Source: an uncultured Hungatella sp.
GTDB lineage: Bacteria; Bacillota; Clostridia; Lachnospirales; Lachnospiraceae
NCBI GenBank assembly: GCA_949879025.1
Contig: CATLBO010000007.1
Span: 1-55,543, forward strand
Direction of reading: 5' to 3'
DNA length: 55,543 bases
Part shown: piece after piece, positions 43,297 to 52,367 of the stretch
How the letters are laid out: each line of letters begins with the position of its first letter
How positions within the stretch are numbered: position 1 is the first letter of the stretch
The notes under the pieces: model-generated
What the model was told of the DNA's origin: nothing
The model's database searches: none
The model's input: the letters and a program-made list of their open reading frames with translations, nothing else
Position numbers and translations under genes: made by a program

Positions 43297-44289
43297 ATGA
43301 GAGCAGCAGATATGCATTGCGATACGATTTACGAGATCTATAAGAACCATAAGGCGGGAGGGGATATGTCCATTCGGTCAAACTGCCTTCACCTGGATTT
43401 GGAAAAGATGGCAAAAGGAGGATATGGCCTTCAGAACTTTGCCATGTTTGTCCATCTGGAGAAAGAAGAAAGGCCGTTTGAATGTGCCATGAAAATGATC
43501 GACACCTTTTATCAGGAGATGGAAGCCAACAAGGATCTAATAGGCGTAGTGAGGACTTATGAAGATATAGAGAAAAACTGGAAGAAGGGCCGTATGTCAG
43601 CTATGCTGACCCTGGAGGAAGGGGGAGTGTGCCTGGGAAGTACAGCCTGCCTGCGGGATTTTTACCGAATGGGAGTAAGGATGATGACTCTTACCTGGAA
43701 TTTCCCTAATGAGCTGGCTTATCCAAACCGGATTGTGACAGAGGGGCCTGAAAAAGGCTGCTATGCAGATACAGAGCATGGACTGACAGAGACAGGATTT
43801 GAATTTTTGGAGGAGATGGAGCGGCTGGGCATGATTATTGACATTTCCCATCTGGGAGATGCAGGAATCCAAGATGTTTTTTCCCATACTGTCCGGCCTT
43901 TTGTAGCCAGCCACTCCAATGCCAGAGCCCTGGCAGGCCATCCAAGGAACCTGACAGATGATATGATCCGCAGGCTGGGGCAGAGAGGCGGCGTTGCAGG
44001 AATCAATTACTGCCCGGCCTTTTTGCATGACTGGAAAGATGAGGAGGAGAAAAGAAGCCGGGCAGAGGATATGGTCCGCCATATGCGCCACATGGCTAAG
44101 GTGGGAGGCATAGGCTGCGTAGGCCTGGGATCTGACTTTGACGGGATTGTGGGAAATCTGGAGATCTCTGATGGAAGCAGACTGCCTGTTCTGGAGGCGG
44201 AGATGAAAAGACAAGGATTTTCTGCATCAGAGATCGAGGCTGTATTTTATGGAAATGTGCTGCGGGTATATAAAGACATTTTGTCTTAG
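43297..44289 (+). CDS. Membrane dipeptidase-type metallopeptidase (M19 family)
   Basis: This 330-residue amidohydrolase-fold peptidase of family M19 (renal dipeptidase) cleaves dipeptides, sometimes with D-residues. The zinc ligands are in place: His7 and Asp9 in MHCDTI, the bridging Glu in LTLEEGG, His in IDISHLGDAG, and His in VASHSNARAL, followed by LGSDFDG. There is no signal peptide, so it is probably cytoplasmic. It follows radA by 63 bp with a GGAGG site and may be co-transcribed. An interspersed repeat lies 34 bp downstream of its stop. Confidence 0.93.
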   Translation: MRAADMHCDTIYEIYKNHKAGGDMSIRSNCLHLDLEKMAKGGYGLQNFAMFVHLEKEERPFECAMKMIDTFYQEMEANKDLIGVVRTYEDIEKNWKKGRMSAMLTLEEGGVCLGSTACLRDFYRMGVRMMTLTWNFPNELAYPNRIVTEGPEKGCYADTEHGLTETGFEFLEEMERLGMIIDISHLGDAGIQDVFSHTVRPFVASHSNARALAGHPRNLTDDMIRRLGQRGGVAGINYCPAFLHDWKDEEEKRSRAEDMVRHMRHMAKVGGIGCVGLGSDFDGIVGNLEISDGSRLPVLEAEMKRQGFSASEIEAVFYGNVLRVYKDILS

Positions 44290-44322
44290 AAACATATCTG
44301 CGGAAACTTTACTTTAAAATTC

Positions 44323-44384
44323 ATGCCAAATGAACCCGCCTGACCTTCATGTGCGGTAGTGTGTCCGCAGCCAGGAGCATGCAT
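44323..44384 (+). repeat. Interspersed about 62-bp repeat, copy 2
   Basis: Matches 14879-14940 (minus strand) at 51 of 62 positions by hand alignment. It sits between the dipeptidase gene and the promoter of the ABC importer operon. ATGC (44323-44326) can pair with GCAT near the end, and TGCGG with CCGCA around TAGTGTGT. Confidence 0.7.
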
Positions 44385-44448
44385 GTTTGTGACATAAAAC
44401 AGAATACTTTATCACGTTGAATTTATGGGAATTTAAAGCATCATAGGA

Positions 44449-44477
44449 TTGACGCCCGACAGATTTTGTAGTATGAT
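44449..44477 (+). promoter_or_regulatory. SigA-type promoter of the ABC importer operon
   Basis: TTGACG (44449-44454), a 17-base spacer and TATGAT (44472-44477), 45 bases before the binding-protein start. Confidence 0.7.
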
Positions 44478-44522
44478 ATCTCCTGAACTTAAAAATCAAT
44501 TATCAGCAAGGGAGAAAAGTAT

Positions 44523-45560
44523 ATGAAAAAATCAGGAAAAATACTTTCAATGATTGTTGCCGGAGCCCTGGCCCTGTCAGTGGCAGGCTGTTCCGGTTCA
44601 AATCCAGGAAATGACACTGCAGCTGCCCAGGGAGCAGACAGCGACACAAAGACATCCGCTGAAGGCGGTTCTTCTGACGGTCAGACTTACAAGGTGGGTA
44701 TCTGCCAGCTGGTACAGCATGATGCTTTGGATGCAGCTACCAAGGGCTTTATGGATGCGCTGAAGGAAGAACTGGGGGACGGGGTTGTCTTTGATGAGCA
44801 GAATGCCCAGGGTGATTCTAATACCTGCTCAACGATTATCAACAACTTTGTGTCTGCTGATGTAGATCTGATTCTGGCCAATGCCACACCGGCTCTGCAG
44901 GCGGCACAGGCCGGAACCAATGAGATTCCGATTCTGGGTACATCTGTTACAGAGTACGGCGTAGCTCTTGGAATCGACGATTTTAACGGAACCGTAGGCG
45001 GAAACATCTCTGGAACATCTGACCTGGCTCCTCTTGACGAGCAGGCCGCCATGCTTCATGAACTGTTTCCTGAAGCAAAAAAAGTAGGGCTTTTGTACTG
45101 TTCTGCTGAGGCCAATTCCCAGTATCAGGTAGATACGGTGAAGGCTGCTTTGGAAGGGTACGGATATACCTGCGAGTACTACTCCTTCTCGGATTCCAAT
45201 GATCTCTCTACTATCTGCACTAAGGCTGCCGATGAAAGCGACGTTATTTATGTGCCTACGGACAATACTGCCGCTGCGGCTACGGAGATTATTGACAACA
45301 TCTGCAGGCCGGCCAATGTTCCGATTATTGCAGGCGAGGAAGGCATGTGTGCAGGATGCGGCGTTGCTACCCTGTCTATCAGCTACTATGACCTGGGTGT
45401 GGGAACCGGCAAGATGGCTGCAAAGATTCTGAAAGGCGAGGCTGACATTTCCCAGATGCCTATTGAGTATGCACCGCAGTTTACTAAAAAGTATAACAAG
45501 GCCATCTGCGATTCACTGGGAATTGACATTCCGGACGGATTTGAGGCTATTGAGGAGTAA
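44523..45560 (+). CDS. ABC transporter substrate-binding lipoprotein (ABC_sub_bind/TrpX-like)
   Basis: This 345-residue lipoprotein has signal and lipobox VAGC (Cys23), followed by a Ser/Asp/Thr-rich spacer and a periplasmic-binding-protein fold. The YKVGICQLVQHDALDAATKG opening, FDEQNAQGDSN, LYCSAEANSQYQVDTVKAAL and IYVPTDNTAAAATEIIDNIC segments match the ABC_sub_bind family, which includes TrpX-type importers for tryptophan or tyrosine. The ligand is not determinable. It is followed by matching permease and ATPase genes, with a hairpin between this gene and the permease that may reduce downstream expression. Confidence 0.92.
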   Translation: MKKSGKILSMIVAGALALSVAGCSGSNPGNDTAAAQGADSDTKTSAEGGSSDGQTYKVGICQLVQHDALDAATKGFMDALKEELGDGVVFDEQNAQGDSNTCSTIINNFVSADVDLILANATPALQAAQAGTNEIPILGTSVTEYGVALGIDDFNGTVGGNISGTSDLAPLDEQAAMLHELFPEAKKVGLLYCSAEANSQYQVDTVKAALEGYGYTCEYYSFSDSNDLSTICTKAADESDVIYVPTDNTAAAATEIIDNICRPANVPIIAGEEGMCAGCGVATLSISYYDLGVGTGKMAAKILKGEADISQMPIEYAPQFTKKYNKAICDSLGIDIPDGFEAIEE

Positions 45561-45597
45561 AGGCATGTTTGGCTGTACAGAATATATGTGAGTAAAA

Positions 45598-45634
45598 GCA
45601 GCGGGGAGGAAAAACGCCTTCTCGCTGCGCTTTT
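45598..45634 (+). terminator. Intra-operon hairpin, probable partial terminator
   Basis: A 12-pair GC-rich stem (45598-45609 with 45617-45628, including G-U pairs), a seven-base loop and then GCTTTTCC. Located between the binding-protein and permease genes, it could lower permease transcripts relative to the binding protein. Confidence 0.65.
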
Positions 45635-45675
45635 CCAAATTGGATTACCATGGATGACGGACTAGGAGAATGATT

Positions 45676-46632
45676 ATGGAGATTATAAGTTTGATAAATG
45701 CTTTGCCAGGAGCAGCGGCCCAGGGATTGATCTGGGGAATTATGGCCATTGGTGTGTATATTACATACCGTATCCTGGATATTGCGGATCTGACTGTGGA
45801 CGGTTCCATGTGTACCGGCGGAGCAGTGTGCATAATGATGATGCTTAGTGGATACAAGGTGTGGGTTTCTATGGCTGCAGCGCTTGCGGCTGGTATGACA
45901 GCCGGGCTTGTAACCGGGCTTTTTCATACATTTATGGGGATTCCGGCGATTCTGTCCGGCATTTTGACGCAGCTTGGGCTGTGGTCTGTGAATTTGAAAA
46001 TAATGGGAAAGGCCAATCAGGCCATTAACGTGGATAAATTTCCTTTGCTGGTGTCTCTGCGCTTTATTAAAAATGTGCCTTTCTTTAAAAATACAATTTT
46101 AATCGTGGCAATTATCACTGTGGTGCTTATAGGGATTTTGTACTGGTTTTTCGGTACGGAGCTGGGATGCTCCCTGCGGGCTACAGGCTGTAATGACAAG
46201 ATGGCCAGGGCCCAGGGAATCAACACGGATCTGGGAAGGGTGCTGGGCTTAATGCTGTCCAATGGGCTTGTGGCCTTTGCCGGTGCGCTGCTTACCCAGT
46301 ATCAGGGATTTGCAGATATTAATATGGGCCGGGGTGCCATTGTTATCGGCCTGGCTGCAGTGATTATCGGGGAAGCAGTATTTGGAAAGGTATTTAAGAA
46401 CTTTGGCTTTAAGCTGCTTGCAGTGTCTTTTGGCTCTATTATCTATTATCTGGTGCTTCAGGTAGTGATCTGGAGAGGCATTGACACGGATCTGCTGAAA
46501 CTTTTGTCAGCTCTTGTGGTGGCCGTATTCCTGGCTATCCCTGTGTGGCAGGAACGGTATTTTTCAAGCTCTGCAAAAAAAGGGCAGGCCGGTGCAAAAA
46601 GCGGCGGCCAGAGGAATGGAGGAAAATCCTGA
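45676..46632 (+). CDS. ABC transporter permease (TrpY-like, LivH/LivM family)
   Basis: This 318-residue integral membrane protein has about eight or nine hydrophobic segments. The stretch GIMAIGVYITYRILDIADLT followed by VDGSMCTGGA is the typical start of this permease branch, and the cytoplasmic loop RATGCNDKMARAQGI is its ATPase-contact (EAA-like) region. ATG 45676 was preferred over ATG 45670, which lies too close to AGGAG. The C-terminus is a basic tail. The stop overlaps the ATPase start by one base (TGATG). Confidence 0.92.
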   Translation: MEIISLINALPGAAAQGLIWGIMAIGVYITYRILDIADLTVDGSMCTGGAVCIMMMLSGYKVWVSMAAALAAGMTAGLVTGLFHTFMGIPAILSGILTQLGLWSVNLKIMGKANQAINVDKFPLLVSLRFIKNVPFFKNTILIVAIITVVLIGILYWFFGTELGCSLRATGCNDKMARAQGINTDLGRVLGLMLSNGLVAFAGALLTQYQGFADINMGRGAIVIGLAAVIIGEAVFGKVFKNFGFKLLAVSFGSIIYYLVLQVVIWRGIDTDLLKLLSALVVAVFLAIPVWQERYFSSSAKKGQAGAKSGGQRNGGKS

Positions 46633-47429
46633 TGCTGGAAGTTAAAAATATATCAAAAACATTTAATGCGGGAACCGTAAATGAAAAGCAGGCATTAAGA
46701 GGGTTAAGCCTTACGTTAAACGACGGGGATTTTGTTACGGTTATCGGCGGAAACGGTGCGGGAAAGTCTACGCTTCTCAATGCCATTGCCGGAACCTGGA
46801 AAGTAGATGAAGGGAACATTGTCATTGACGGGGTGGATGTAACCAAATATCCGGAGCACAAGCGGGCAGCGTTTCTGGGACGGGTGTTCCAGGACCCTAT
46901 GAACGGGACGGCTGCTACAATGGGAATAGAAGAGAACCTGGCCCTTGCCCTGCGGCGGGGGGATAAAAGAACTCTGAAAAAAGGGATTGTATCAGGTGAA
47001 AGGCGGCTTTACCGCGACATGCTGGCAAAGCTTGGCTTAGGGCTGGAAAACCGGCTGACCAGCAAAGTGGGGCTGCTTTCCGGTGGCCAGAGACAGGCTT
47101 TGACCCTTCTCATGGCCACCTTGAAAAAGCCGAAGCTGCTGCTTCTGGACGAGCATACGGCGGCTCTGGACCCTAAGACGGCAGCCAAGGTTTTGGAAAC
47201 TACAGAGACCATTGTAAACCAGGACCATCTGACAACGCTGATGATTACGCACAATATGAAAGATGCCATCCATATCGGAAACCGGCTGATTATGATGAAT
47301 AACGGACAGATCATTTATGATGTGGCCGGAGAGGAGAAGAAGAACCTGAAAGTGGAGGATCTGCTTCGCAAGTTTGCCCAGGCAAGCGGGGAAGAATTTG
47401 CCAATGACAGAATGCTGCTGGCTAATTAG
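46632..47429 (+). CDS. ABC transporter ATP-binding protein (TrpZ-like)
   Basis: This 265-residue ATPase energises the importer encoded upstream. Motifs: Walker A GGNGAGKST, a Q-loop near VFQDP, signature LSGGQRQALTL, Walker B LLLLDEHTAALDP, and an H-loop in LTTLMITHNMKDA. The in-frame ATG at 46545 lies inside the permease gene and was rejected; ATG 46632 overlaps the permease stop and gives the standard N-terminus MLEVKNISKTF. It is convergent with the ROK regulator, only 14 bp away. Confidence 0.95.
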   Translation: MLEVKNISKTFNAGTVNEKQALRGLSLTLNDGDFVTVIGGNGAGKSTLLNAIAGTWKVDEGNIVIDGVDVTKYPEHKRAAFLGRVFQDPMNGTAATMGIEENLALALRRGDKRTLKKGIVSGERRLYRDMLAKLGLGLENRLTSKVGLLSGGQRQALTLLMATLKKPKLLLLDEHTAALDPKTAAKVLETTETIVNQDHLTTLMITHNMKDAIHIGNRLIMMNNGQIIYDVAGEEKKNLKVEDLLRKFAQASGEEFANDRMLLAN

Positions 47430-47432
47430 GTG

Positions 47433-47450
47433 GATTTAATTGCTTAAATC
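47433..47450. terminator. Short AT-rich hairpin between convergent genes
   Basis: GATTTAA (47433-47439) and TTAAATC (47444-47450) with a four-base loop fill the 14-bp gap and enter the 3' end of the ROK gene. It may act in both directions, but it is weak and has no clear T run. Confidence 0.35.
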
Positions 47451-48574
47451 TGATTCAGAAATCCGGTGATAAAAGGAAGCCCTGCGCCTATGGACGCAAG
47501 ATTTAAGTCATGGCAGCCTGGGATCAGCCGGATGGTCTGCTGGGAGAGAGGGCAGAAGCGCTGAACCAGGCTGGTGAGCAGAGAAAAGTCTTCGTCTGTC
47601 ATCCAAGTGTTTATAAGCCCGCCGATGATTACGTCACAGTCAATTACATGGCGGATGGTGGCTATGGCCATAGCCAGGTGTTCCAGATAGGCATTCCAGA
47701 CAGAGACTTCCTCCTGTTTGCGGCAGCGCAGCCGCTTAAAGAACAGATCCAATTCCATACCAGCGATTTTTTTCAGGCTGTCTGCAGAGCAATATGCTTC
47801 CAGACAGCCATTTTTGCCGCAATAACATGGTCTTCCTTCAGGAATCAGGCAGATGTGCTCCATGGTACCGCTCATAAGCGCAGTTCCCCTGTATATGGCG
47901 CCGTTTAAGACAATGGCTCCGCCAAGATTCCGGTTTAAGGACAGATAAACAGCATGGGAAATGTGTTCTTGGTGCATTAGCTCCGCACAGGCAGAGGCCT
48001 CGGAATCGTGAACCAAAAGGCAGGGGATGCCCAGATACTGGCCGAACTGATTGGCAGCAAGGCCGGTACAATCCAGGATTTTTCCATATATGACCTTCTG
48101 CCCGTCTGCAGATACCAGCCCCTGAATGGCAATGCCAAGCCCAAGAATCCTGGAGGATTCCAAGGGCAGGGAATCTATAAAAGACTGTATGGCAGAAACC
48201 ACAGCCTGAAAATAGGAAGGGGTATTGGAGAAAGGAAGGCTGATCTGGGTTTGTCCTATAACGGTTCCATAAAGATCAATGGCGCAGACCCGGATGAATT
48301 CTTTTAAAATCTCCGATCCCACAGCAATACGGGCAAGGGAATTGCAAGTAAGGAGCTGGGCTTTGCGGCCGCCAGTGGAATCTTTAAAACCAGCCTTTTC
48401 AATGAGCTGCTCCTGCTCTAACTCCGACAGATTCTGTGAGAGTGTGGGCAGGCTCATTTGAAGGGCAGCGGCCAGTTCCGGGCGGGATGCACAGCGTGAC
48501 TGATAGATGTATTGATACACATTGCTGCGGTTTTGCTTCTTCAATTCGTGAGAAGTAAGGGTTTGTTTTTCCAT
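47444..48574 (-). CDS. ROK family transcriptional regulator (NagC/XylR type)
   Basis: This 376-residue sugar-responsive repressor has a winged helix-turn-helix at about 15-60 (SNVYQYIYQSRCASRPELAA, SLPTLSQNLSELEQEQLIEK). A ROK domain follows with the zinc motif PCYCGKNGCLEAYC (about 245-258) and the catalytic-type Asp in LVHDSEASACAE. The N-terminal phosphate loop DLYGTVIG deviates from DIGGTxI, which is common in ROK repressors that do not phosphorylate sugar. Start: ATG 48574, or an in-frame GTG at 48580 with better spacing to AGGAG. It is divergent from a zinc alcohol dehydrogenase, and the shared intergenic region has matching palindromes that it probably binds. Confidence 0.92.
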   Translation of the reverse strand: MEKQTLTSHELKKQNRSNVYQYIYQSRCASRPELAAALQMSLPTLSQNLSELEQEQLIEKAGFKDSTGGRKAQLLTCNSLARIAVGSEILKEFIRVCAIDLYGTVIGQTQISLPFSNTPSYFQAVVSAIQSFIDSLPLESSRILGLGIAIQGLVSADGQKVIYGKILDCTGLAANQFGQYLGIPCLLVHDSEASACAELMHQEHISHAVYLSLNRNLGGAIVLNGAIYRGTALMSGTMEHICLIPEGRPCYCGKNGCLEAYCSADSLKKIAGMELDLFFKRLRCRKQEEVSVWNAYLEHLAMAIATIRHVIDCDVIIGGLINTWMTDEDFSLLTSLVQRFCPLSQQTIRLIPGCHDLNLASIGAGLPFITGFLNQI

Positions 48575-48635
48575 GAGCACAGATTCTCCTTTTATTTGCC
48601 AATGCTGTCTGATGCAGGCATCATGGCATGGGGCA

Positions 48636-48649
48636 ACTTTTACAAAAGT
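48636..48649. promoter_or_regulatory. Probable ROK operator, site 1
   Basis: ACTTTTACAAAAGT is a perfect inverted repeat with a two-base centre, 61 bases upstream of the ROK start. A near-identical sequence recurs at 48841-48854 on the dehydrogenase side. Confidence 0.6.
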
Positions 48650-48840
48650 ATTTTCTTTAACATTGCTTTAAGGAACTGTAACATTTGGCACTGAGAATGT
48701 CAATTCTTATGACAAAGGAAAAAGACGGCAATAGTTTTTTCGGCAATATCCATAAAAAATAAAAGAATAATCAGTAAATATGTACATTGCGGAATGCATA
48801 AGGATTGTGGTAGCATAAGATTAGGAAACTTTTATAAAAT

Positions 48841-48854
48841 AATTTTACAAAAGT
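48841..48854. promoter_or_regulatory. Probable ROK operator, site 2
   Basis: AATTTTACAAAAGT differs from site 1 at one position. A further half-site ACTTTT lies at 48828-48833. The site is 37 bases before the dehydrogenase start codon, where it would block transcription or elongation. Confidence 0.6.
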
Positions 48855-48891
48855 AGTTTTGATAATAATCATGAGAAAGAGAGGTAAGGAC

Positions 48892-49923
48892 ATGAAGGGA
48901 AGTTTCTTTGTTGGTGCAGACCAGGATACAAAGTTTGAGGTGCGTGAGATGACATTTGCGCCCCTTGGCCCTAAGGAGGTGCTGGTGAATAATAAGGCAT
49001 GCGGCATCTGCGGTACAGACGTACACATTTATCATGGAGAGAAAGGCTCTGCAGACGTGACTCCTCCCGTGGTTTTGGGACATGAGTTTGCCGGCGTGGT
49101 CGTGGAAGTGGGAACCGAGGTAACCAGCGTAAAGCCGGGAGATCATGTGGCTTTAGATCCTAATATGTACTGCGGTCAGTGTATGCCCTGCCGCATGGGC
49201 AAGAAGCAGGAGTGCCAGCATTTGTATGCCCTCGGGGTTAATGTAAACGGCGGTTTTGCAGAGTATGCCGTGTGTCCGGAGACTCAGTGCTTTAAAGTAA
49301 GTGAGGATATATCTTTTGACGAGGCAGCTATGGCGGAACCTTTGGCCTGCGTGGTACACGGCATTGATCAGGCTCAGATTCAGTCGGGGCAGGCAGTGCT
49401 TGTTATCGGCGGCGGGACTATCGGACTAATGATGGTGCAGATGGCCCGGCTTTGCGGAGCGTCTTCCGTTATTTTAAGCGAGCCGGTGGAGATGCGCCGC
49501 AAGATCGGCATGGAGGTAGGGGCGGACGCAGCCATTGACCCTATTCACGAGAATGTGCCGCAGCGGATTAAGGAAATCTGCGGAAGGGATGGGGCGGATG
49601 TGGTGATTGAGTGCGTAGGCAGGCCATTTGCAGTGGAGCAGGCATTTTCGGCGGCAGGCTTTGGAGCCACGATTCTGTTGTTCTCTGTGCCGGGAGTGGA
49701 TGCCACAGTACCTCTTCCGCTGTTTGACGTATATAAGAAGGAACTGCGTATTGTAGGTTCCATGATCAATCCGGATACGCACCAGAGAGCGGTAAATCTT
49801 ATTAACAGCAGACGGCTGGAACTGAAAAAGCTGATTACCCATGTGTATGACCTGGAACATATGGATGAGGCGATCCATATGCAGATGAGCGCAGAATCCA
49901 TCAAGGTGGTAGTGCATCCGTAA
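48892..49923 (+). CDS. Zinc-dependent alcohol dehydrogenase (MDR family, sorbitol/threonine dehydrogenase-like)
   Basis: This 343-residue NAD(P)-dependent dehydrogenase has catalytic zinc ligands in GICGTD (Cys40) and GHE (63-65). The structural zinc is held by Cys94, Cys97, Cys100 and Cys108. The Rossmann motif is VLVIGGGTIG (about 178-187). It oxidises a polyol or sugar alcohol, or reduces the ketone, but the substrate is not evident. ATG 48892 was chosen over an in-frame ATG at 48859 because GAGGTAAGGA precedes it. It is divergent from a ROK repressor with palindromic sites in between, so induction by a sugar ligand is likely. Confidence 0.93.
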   Translation: MKGSFFVGADQDTKFEVREMTFAPLGPKEVLVNNKACGICGTDVHIYHGEKGSADVTPPVVLGHEFAGVVVEVGTEVTSVKPGDHVALDPNMYCGQCMPCRMGKKQECQHLYALGVNVNGGFAEYAVCPETQCFKVSEDISFDEAAMAEPLACVVHGIDQAQIQSGQAVLVIGGGTIGLMMVQMARLCGASSVILSEPVEMRRKIGMEVGADAAIDPIHENVPQRIKEICGRDGADVVIECVGRPFAVEQAFSAAGFGATILLFSVPGVDATVPLPLFDVYKKELRIVGSMINPDTHQRAVNLINSRRLELKKLITHVYDLEHMDEAIHMQMSAESIKVVVHP

Positions 49924-50001
49924 TGTATCCTGCAATGGCTTGGGGATATCTGAATGGTTACGGATTTCCATGAATTTGCTTATTTAAAATGCACAAATTA
50001 C

Positions 50002-50030
50002 TTGTAAAATTCAGAAATTTTTAGTAAAAT
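50002..50030 (+). promoter_or_regulatory. SigA-type promoter of the EF-G-like gene
   Basis: TTGTAA (50002-50007), a 17-base spacer and TAAAAT (50025-50030), 39 bases before the start codon. Confidence 0.6.
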
Positions 50031-50069
50031 GTTCTTATGGGCAAAAATTAATGTACAGGAGGAATGTTT

Positions 50070-52169
50070 ATGAACGTGTATGGAACCAAGCAAATCCGTA
50101 ACGTCGTGTTACTAGGCCATGGCGGTGCAGGTAAGACGACCCTGGTGGAATCCATGGCACTGGTGACCGGCGTTACCAAGAGGATGGGTAATGTAGTGGA
50201 CGGCTCCACCATCAGTGATTATGATAAGGAAGAGATCAAAAGACAGTTTTCCATCTCCACCTCCCTGGTGCCGCTGGAATTTCAGGGTGAGGAAGGACCG
50301 ATCAAGGTTAATCTTTTGGACACTCCCGGATACTTCGATTTCGTAGGTGAAGTAGAGGAGGCCATTAGCGTTGCCGATGCTGCAGTTATCGTGGTAAACT
50401 GCAAGGCAGGCATTGAAGTGGGAACGGAGAAAGCGTGGGAGCTTTGTGACAAATTTAACCTTCCCCGCATCATTTTTGTAACCAATATGGATGACGACCA
50501 TGCCAGCTTCCGTGAGCTGATTCTGAAGCTGGAAACCAGATTCGGCAGAAAGATTGCGCCGTTCCATCTGCCGATCCGTGAGAATGAGAAGTTTGTTGGA
50601 TTTGTTAACGTGGTAAAGATGAAAGGAAGAAGATTTACCACCAACAGTGATTACGAAGAATGCGAGATTCCTGAGTACTCTAAAAAGAACCTGGATATCT
50701 GCCGGGGAGCCTTGGTGGAAGCGGTTGCGGAAACCAGCGAGGAGTACATGGAGCGGTATTTCTCCGGCGAGGAATTTACATACGAGGAGATTTCTGCTGC
50801 CCTTCGGGAACATGTGATAGATGGAAGCATTGTGCCGGTTATGTTGGGTTCAGGCATTAACTGCCAGGGAGCCAGAATGCTCCTTCAGGGCATTGACCGT
50901 TATTTCCCGTCCCCGGATCATTTTGAGTGCATCGGTGTGGATGTGTCTACTGGCGAGCGGTTTGTGGCTAAATATGATGACGGAGTTTCTCTGTCCATGA
51001 GAGTATTTAAGACCATTGTGGACCCGTTCATCGGAAAATACTCCCTGGTAAAGGTATGTACCGGAACCTTAAAGCCGGACTCTTCTTCTTACAATGTAAA
51101 CAAAGACACCGAAGAAAAGATCGGAAAGGTATATACCCTGAGAGGCAAGGAGCAGATGGAGCTGAAAGAGCTTCGGGCCGGCGATATCGGCGCAGTGGCA
51201 AAGTTAAGCGTGACGCAGACAGGGGATACCCTGGCAGTCAGGACGGCTCCGATTGTGTACCACAAGCCTCAGATTTCCACTCCCTATACCTATATGCGGT
51301 ATAAAACCAAGACAAAAGGCGATGATGACAAGGTGGCCACGGCTCTTGCCAAGCTGATGGATGAGGATCAGACCCTGAAGGTAGTAGGCGACAAGGAGAA
51401 CCGCCAGACGCTTATTTACGGTATCGGCGATCAGCAGCTGGATGTGGTTGTCAGCAAGCTTTCCTCCAGGTATAAGGTAGAGATTGAGTTAAGCAAGCCT
51501 AAATTCGCTTTCCGCGAGACGATCCGGAAGAAGGTAGAGGCTCAGGGCAAATATAAGAAGCAGACAGGAGGACATGGTCAGTACGGCGATGTGAAGATGT
51601 CCTTTGAACCGTCAGGGGATCTGGAGACGCCTTATGTATTTGAGGAGCAGGTGTTTGGCGGAGCCGTTCCCAGGAACTACTTCCCGGCTGTAGAAAAGGG
51701 CATTCAGGAAAGCGTTCTGAAAGGGCCTCTGGCCTCTTATCCGGTAGTGGGCCTGAAGACAGTGCTGCTGGACGGTTCCTACCATCCTGTGGATTCTTCA
51801 GAAATGGCCTTTAAGATGGCTGCCAGCCTGGCGTTTAAGAAGGCATTTATGGAAGCCAATCCTGTTCTTCTGGAGCCTATTGCATCTATGAAGGTGACGG
51901 TGCCGGATAAGTTTACCGGTGACGTTATGGGCGATCTGAACAGAAGAAGAGGCAGGGTTCTGGGAATGAATTCGGACCATCACGGGAAACAGATCATTGA
52001 GGCAGACGTTCCCATGTCAGAACTGTTCGGATATAATACGGATCTGCGGTCCATGACCGGCGGCATCGGTGTTTATGAGTATGAATTCAGCCGGTATGAA
52101 CAGGCTCCCGGTGACGTTCAGAAGAAGGAAGTGGAAGCCAGGGCCGCCCAGGGGGATAATGCAGACTGA
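50070..52169 (+). CDS. Elongation factor G-like GTPase with altered G motifs
   Basis: This 699-residue protein with the five-domain EF-G layout belongs to the EF-G-like/EF-G2 branch, not the canonical translocase. G1 is GHGGAGKTT (16-24) instead of AHIDAGKTT. G3 is DTPGYFDF (84-91), with Tyr88 replacing the histidine that activates water. G4 is TNMD (138-141) rather than NKMD. Domain IV (about 470-590) and the domain V end (RSMTGGIGVYEYEFSRYEQA) are intact. GTP binding is likely, but efficient ribosome-stimulated hydrolysis is doubtful; EF-G2 of mycobacteria is reported to bind nucleotide without such activity. ATG 50070 was preferred over 50064, which is too close to AGGAGG. A terminator follows. 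Confidence 0.9.
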   Translation: MNVYGTKQIRNVVLLGHGGAGKTTLVESMALVTGVTKRMGNVVDGSTISDYDKEEIKRQFSISTSLVPLEFQGEEGPIKVNLLDTPGYFDFVGEVEEAISVADAAVIVVNCKAGIEVGTEKAWELCDKFNLPRIIFVTNMDDDHASFRELILKLETRFGRKIAPFHLPIRENEKFVGFVNVVKMKGRRFTTNSDYEECEIPEYSKKNLDICRGALVEAVAETSEEYMERYFSGEEFTYEEISAALREHVIDGSIVPVMLGSGINCQGARMLLQGIDRYFPSPDHFECIGVDVSTGERFVAKYDDGVSLSMRVFKTIVDPFIGKYSLVKVCTGTLKPDSSSYNVNKDTEEKIGKVYTLRGKEQMELKELRAGDIGAVAKLSVTQTGDTLAVRTAPIVYHKPQISTPYTYMRYKTKTKGDDDKVATALAKLMDEDQTLKVVGDKENRQTLIYGIGDQQLDVVVSKLSSRYKVEIELSKPKFAFRETIRKKVEAQGKYKKQTGGHGQYGDVKMSFEPSGDLETPYVFEEQVFGGAVPRNYFPAVEKGIQESVLKGPLASYPVVGLKTVLLDGSYHPVDSSEMAFKMAASLAFKKAFMEANPVLLEPIASMKVTVPDKFTGDVMGDLNRRRGRVLGMNSDHHGKQIIEADVPMSELFGYNTDLRSMTGGIGVYEYEFSRYEQAPGDVQKKEVEARAAQGDNAD

Positions 52170-52220
52170 CGGGCTGAAGGGATTTTGATTTAAGATTAGT
52201 TAAAGGGTAGAGGATTTTTG

Positions 52221-52265
52221 GGAGCCGGTGCCGGTCGGAAGGCTGGGACGGCTCCTGCTTTTTCA
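52221..52265 (+). terminator. Terminator after the EF-G-like gene
   Basis: A seven-pair GC-rich stem (52221-52227 GGAGCCG with 52249-52255 CGGCTCC) and a 21-base loop are followed by TGCTTTTTC. Confidence 0.7.
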
Positions 52266-52367
52266 GGCCTGTCCCAGTGTCGGCTTAAGGACCTGGAAAA
52301 GGCAGTTTTGCATTGGATAACTTTGGGAAATCCGCCCCAGTGTGTTCTCCGCAGTAATAGAAAATAC

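Noticed and set aside
44323..44384. Interspersed repeat read as a group II intron domain V
   Set aside because: The short GTGCGGT resemblance is not backed by the AGC triad, the bulge spacing or an intron-encoded protein nearby.
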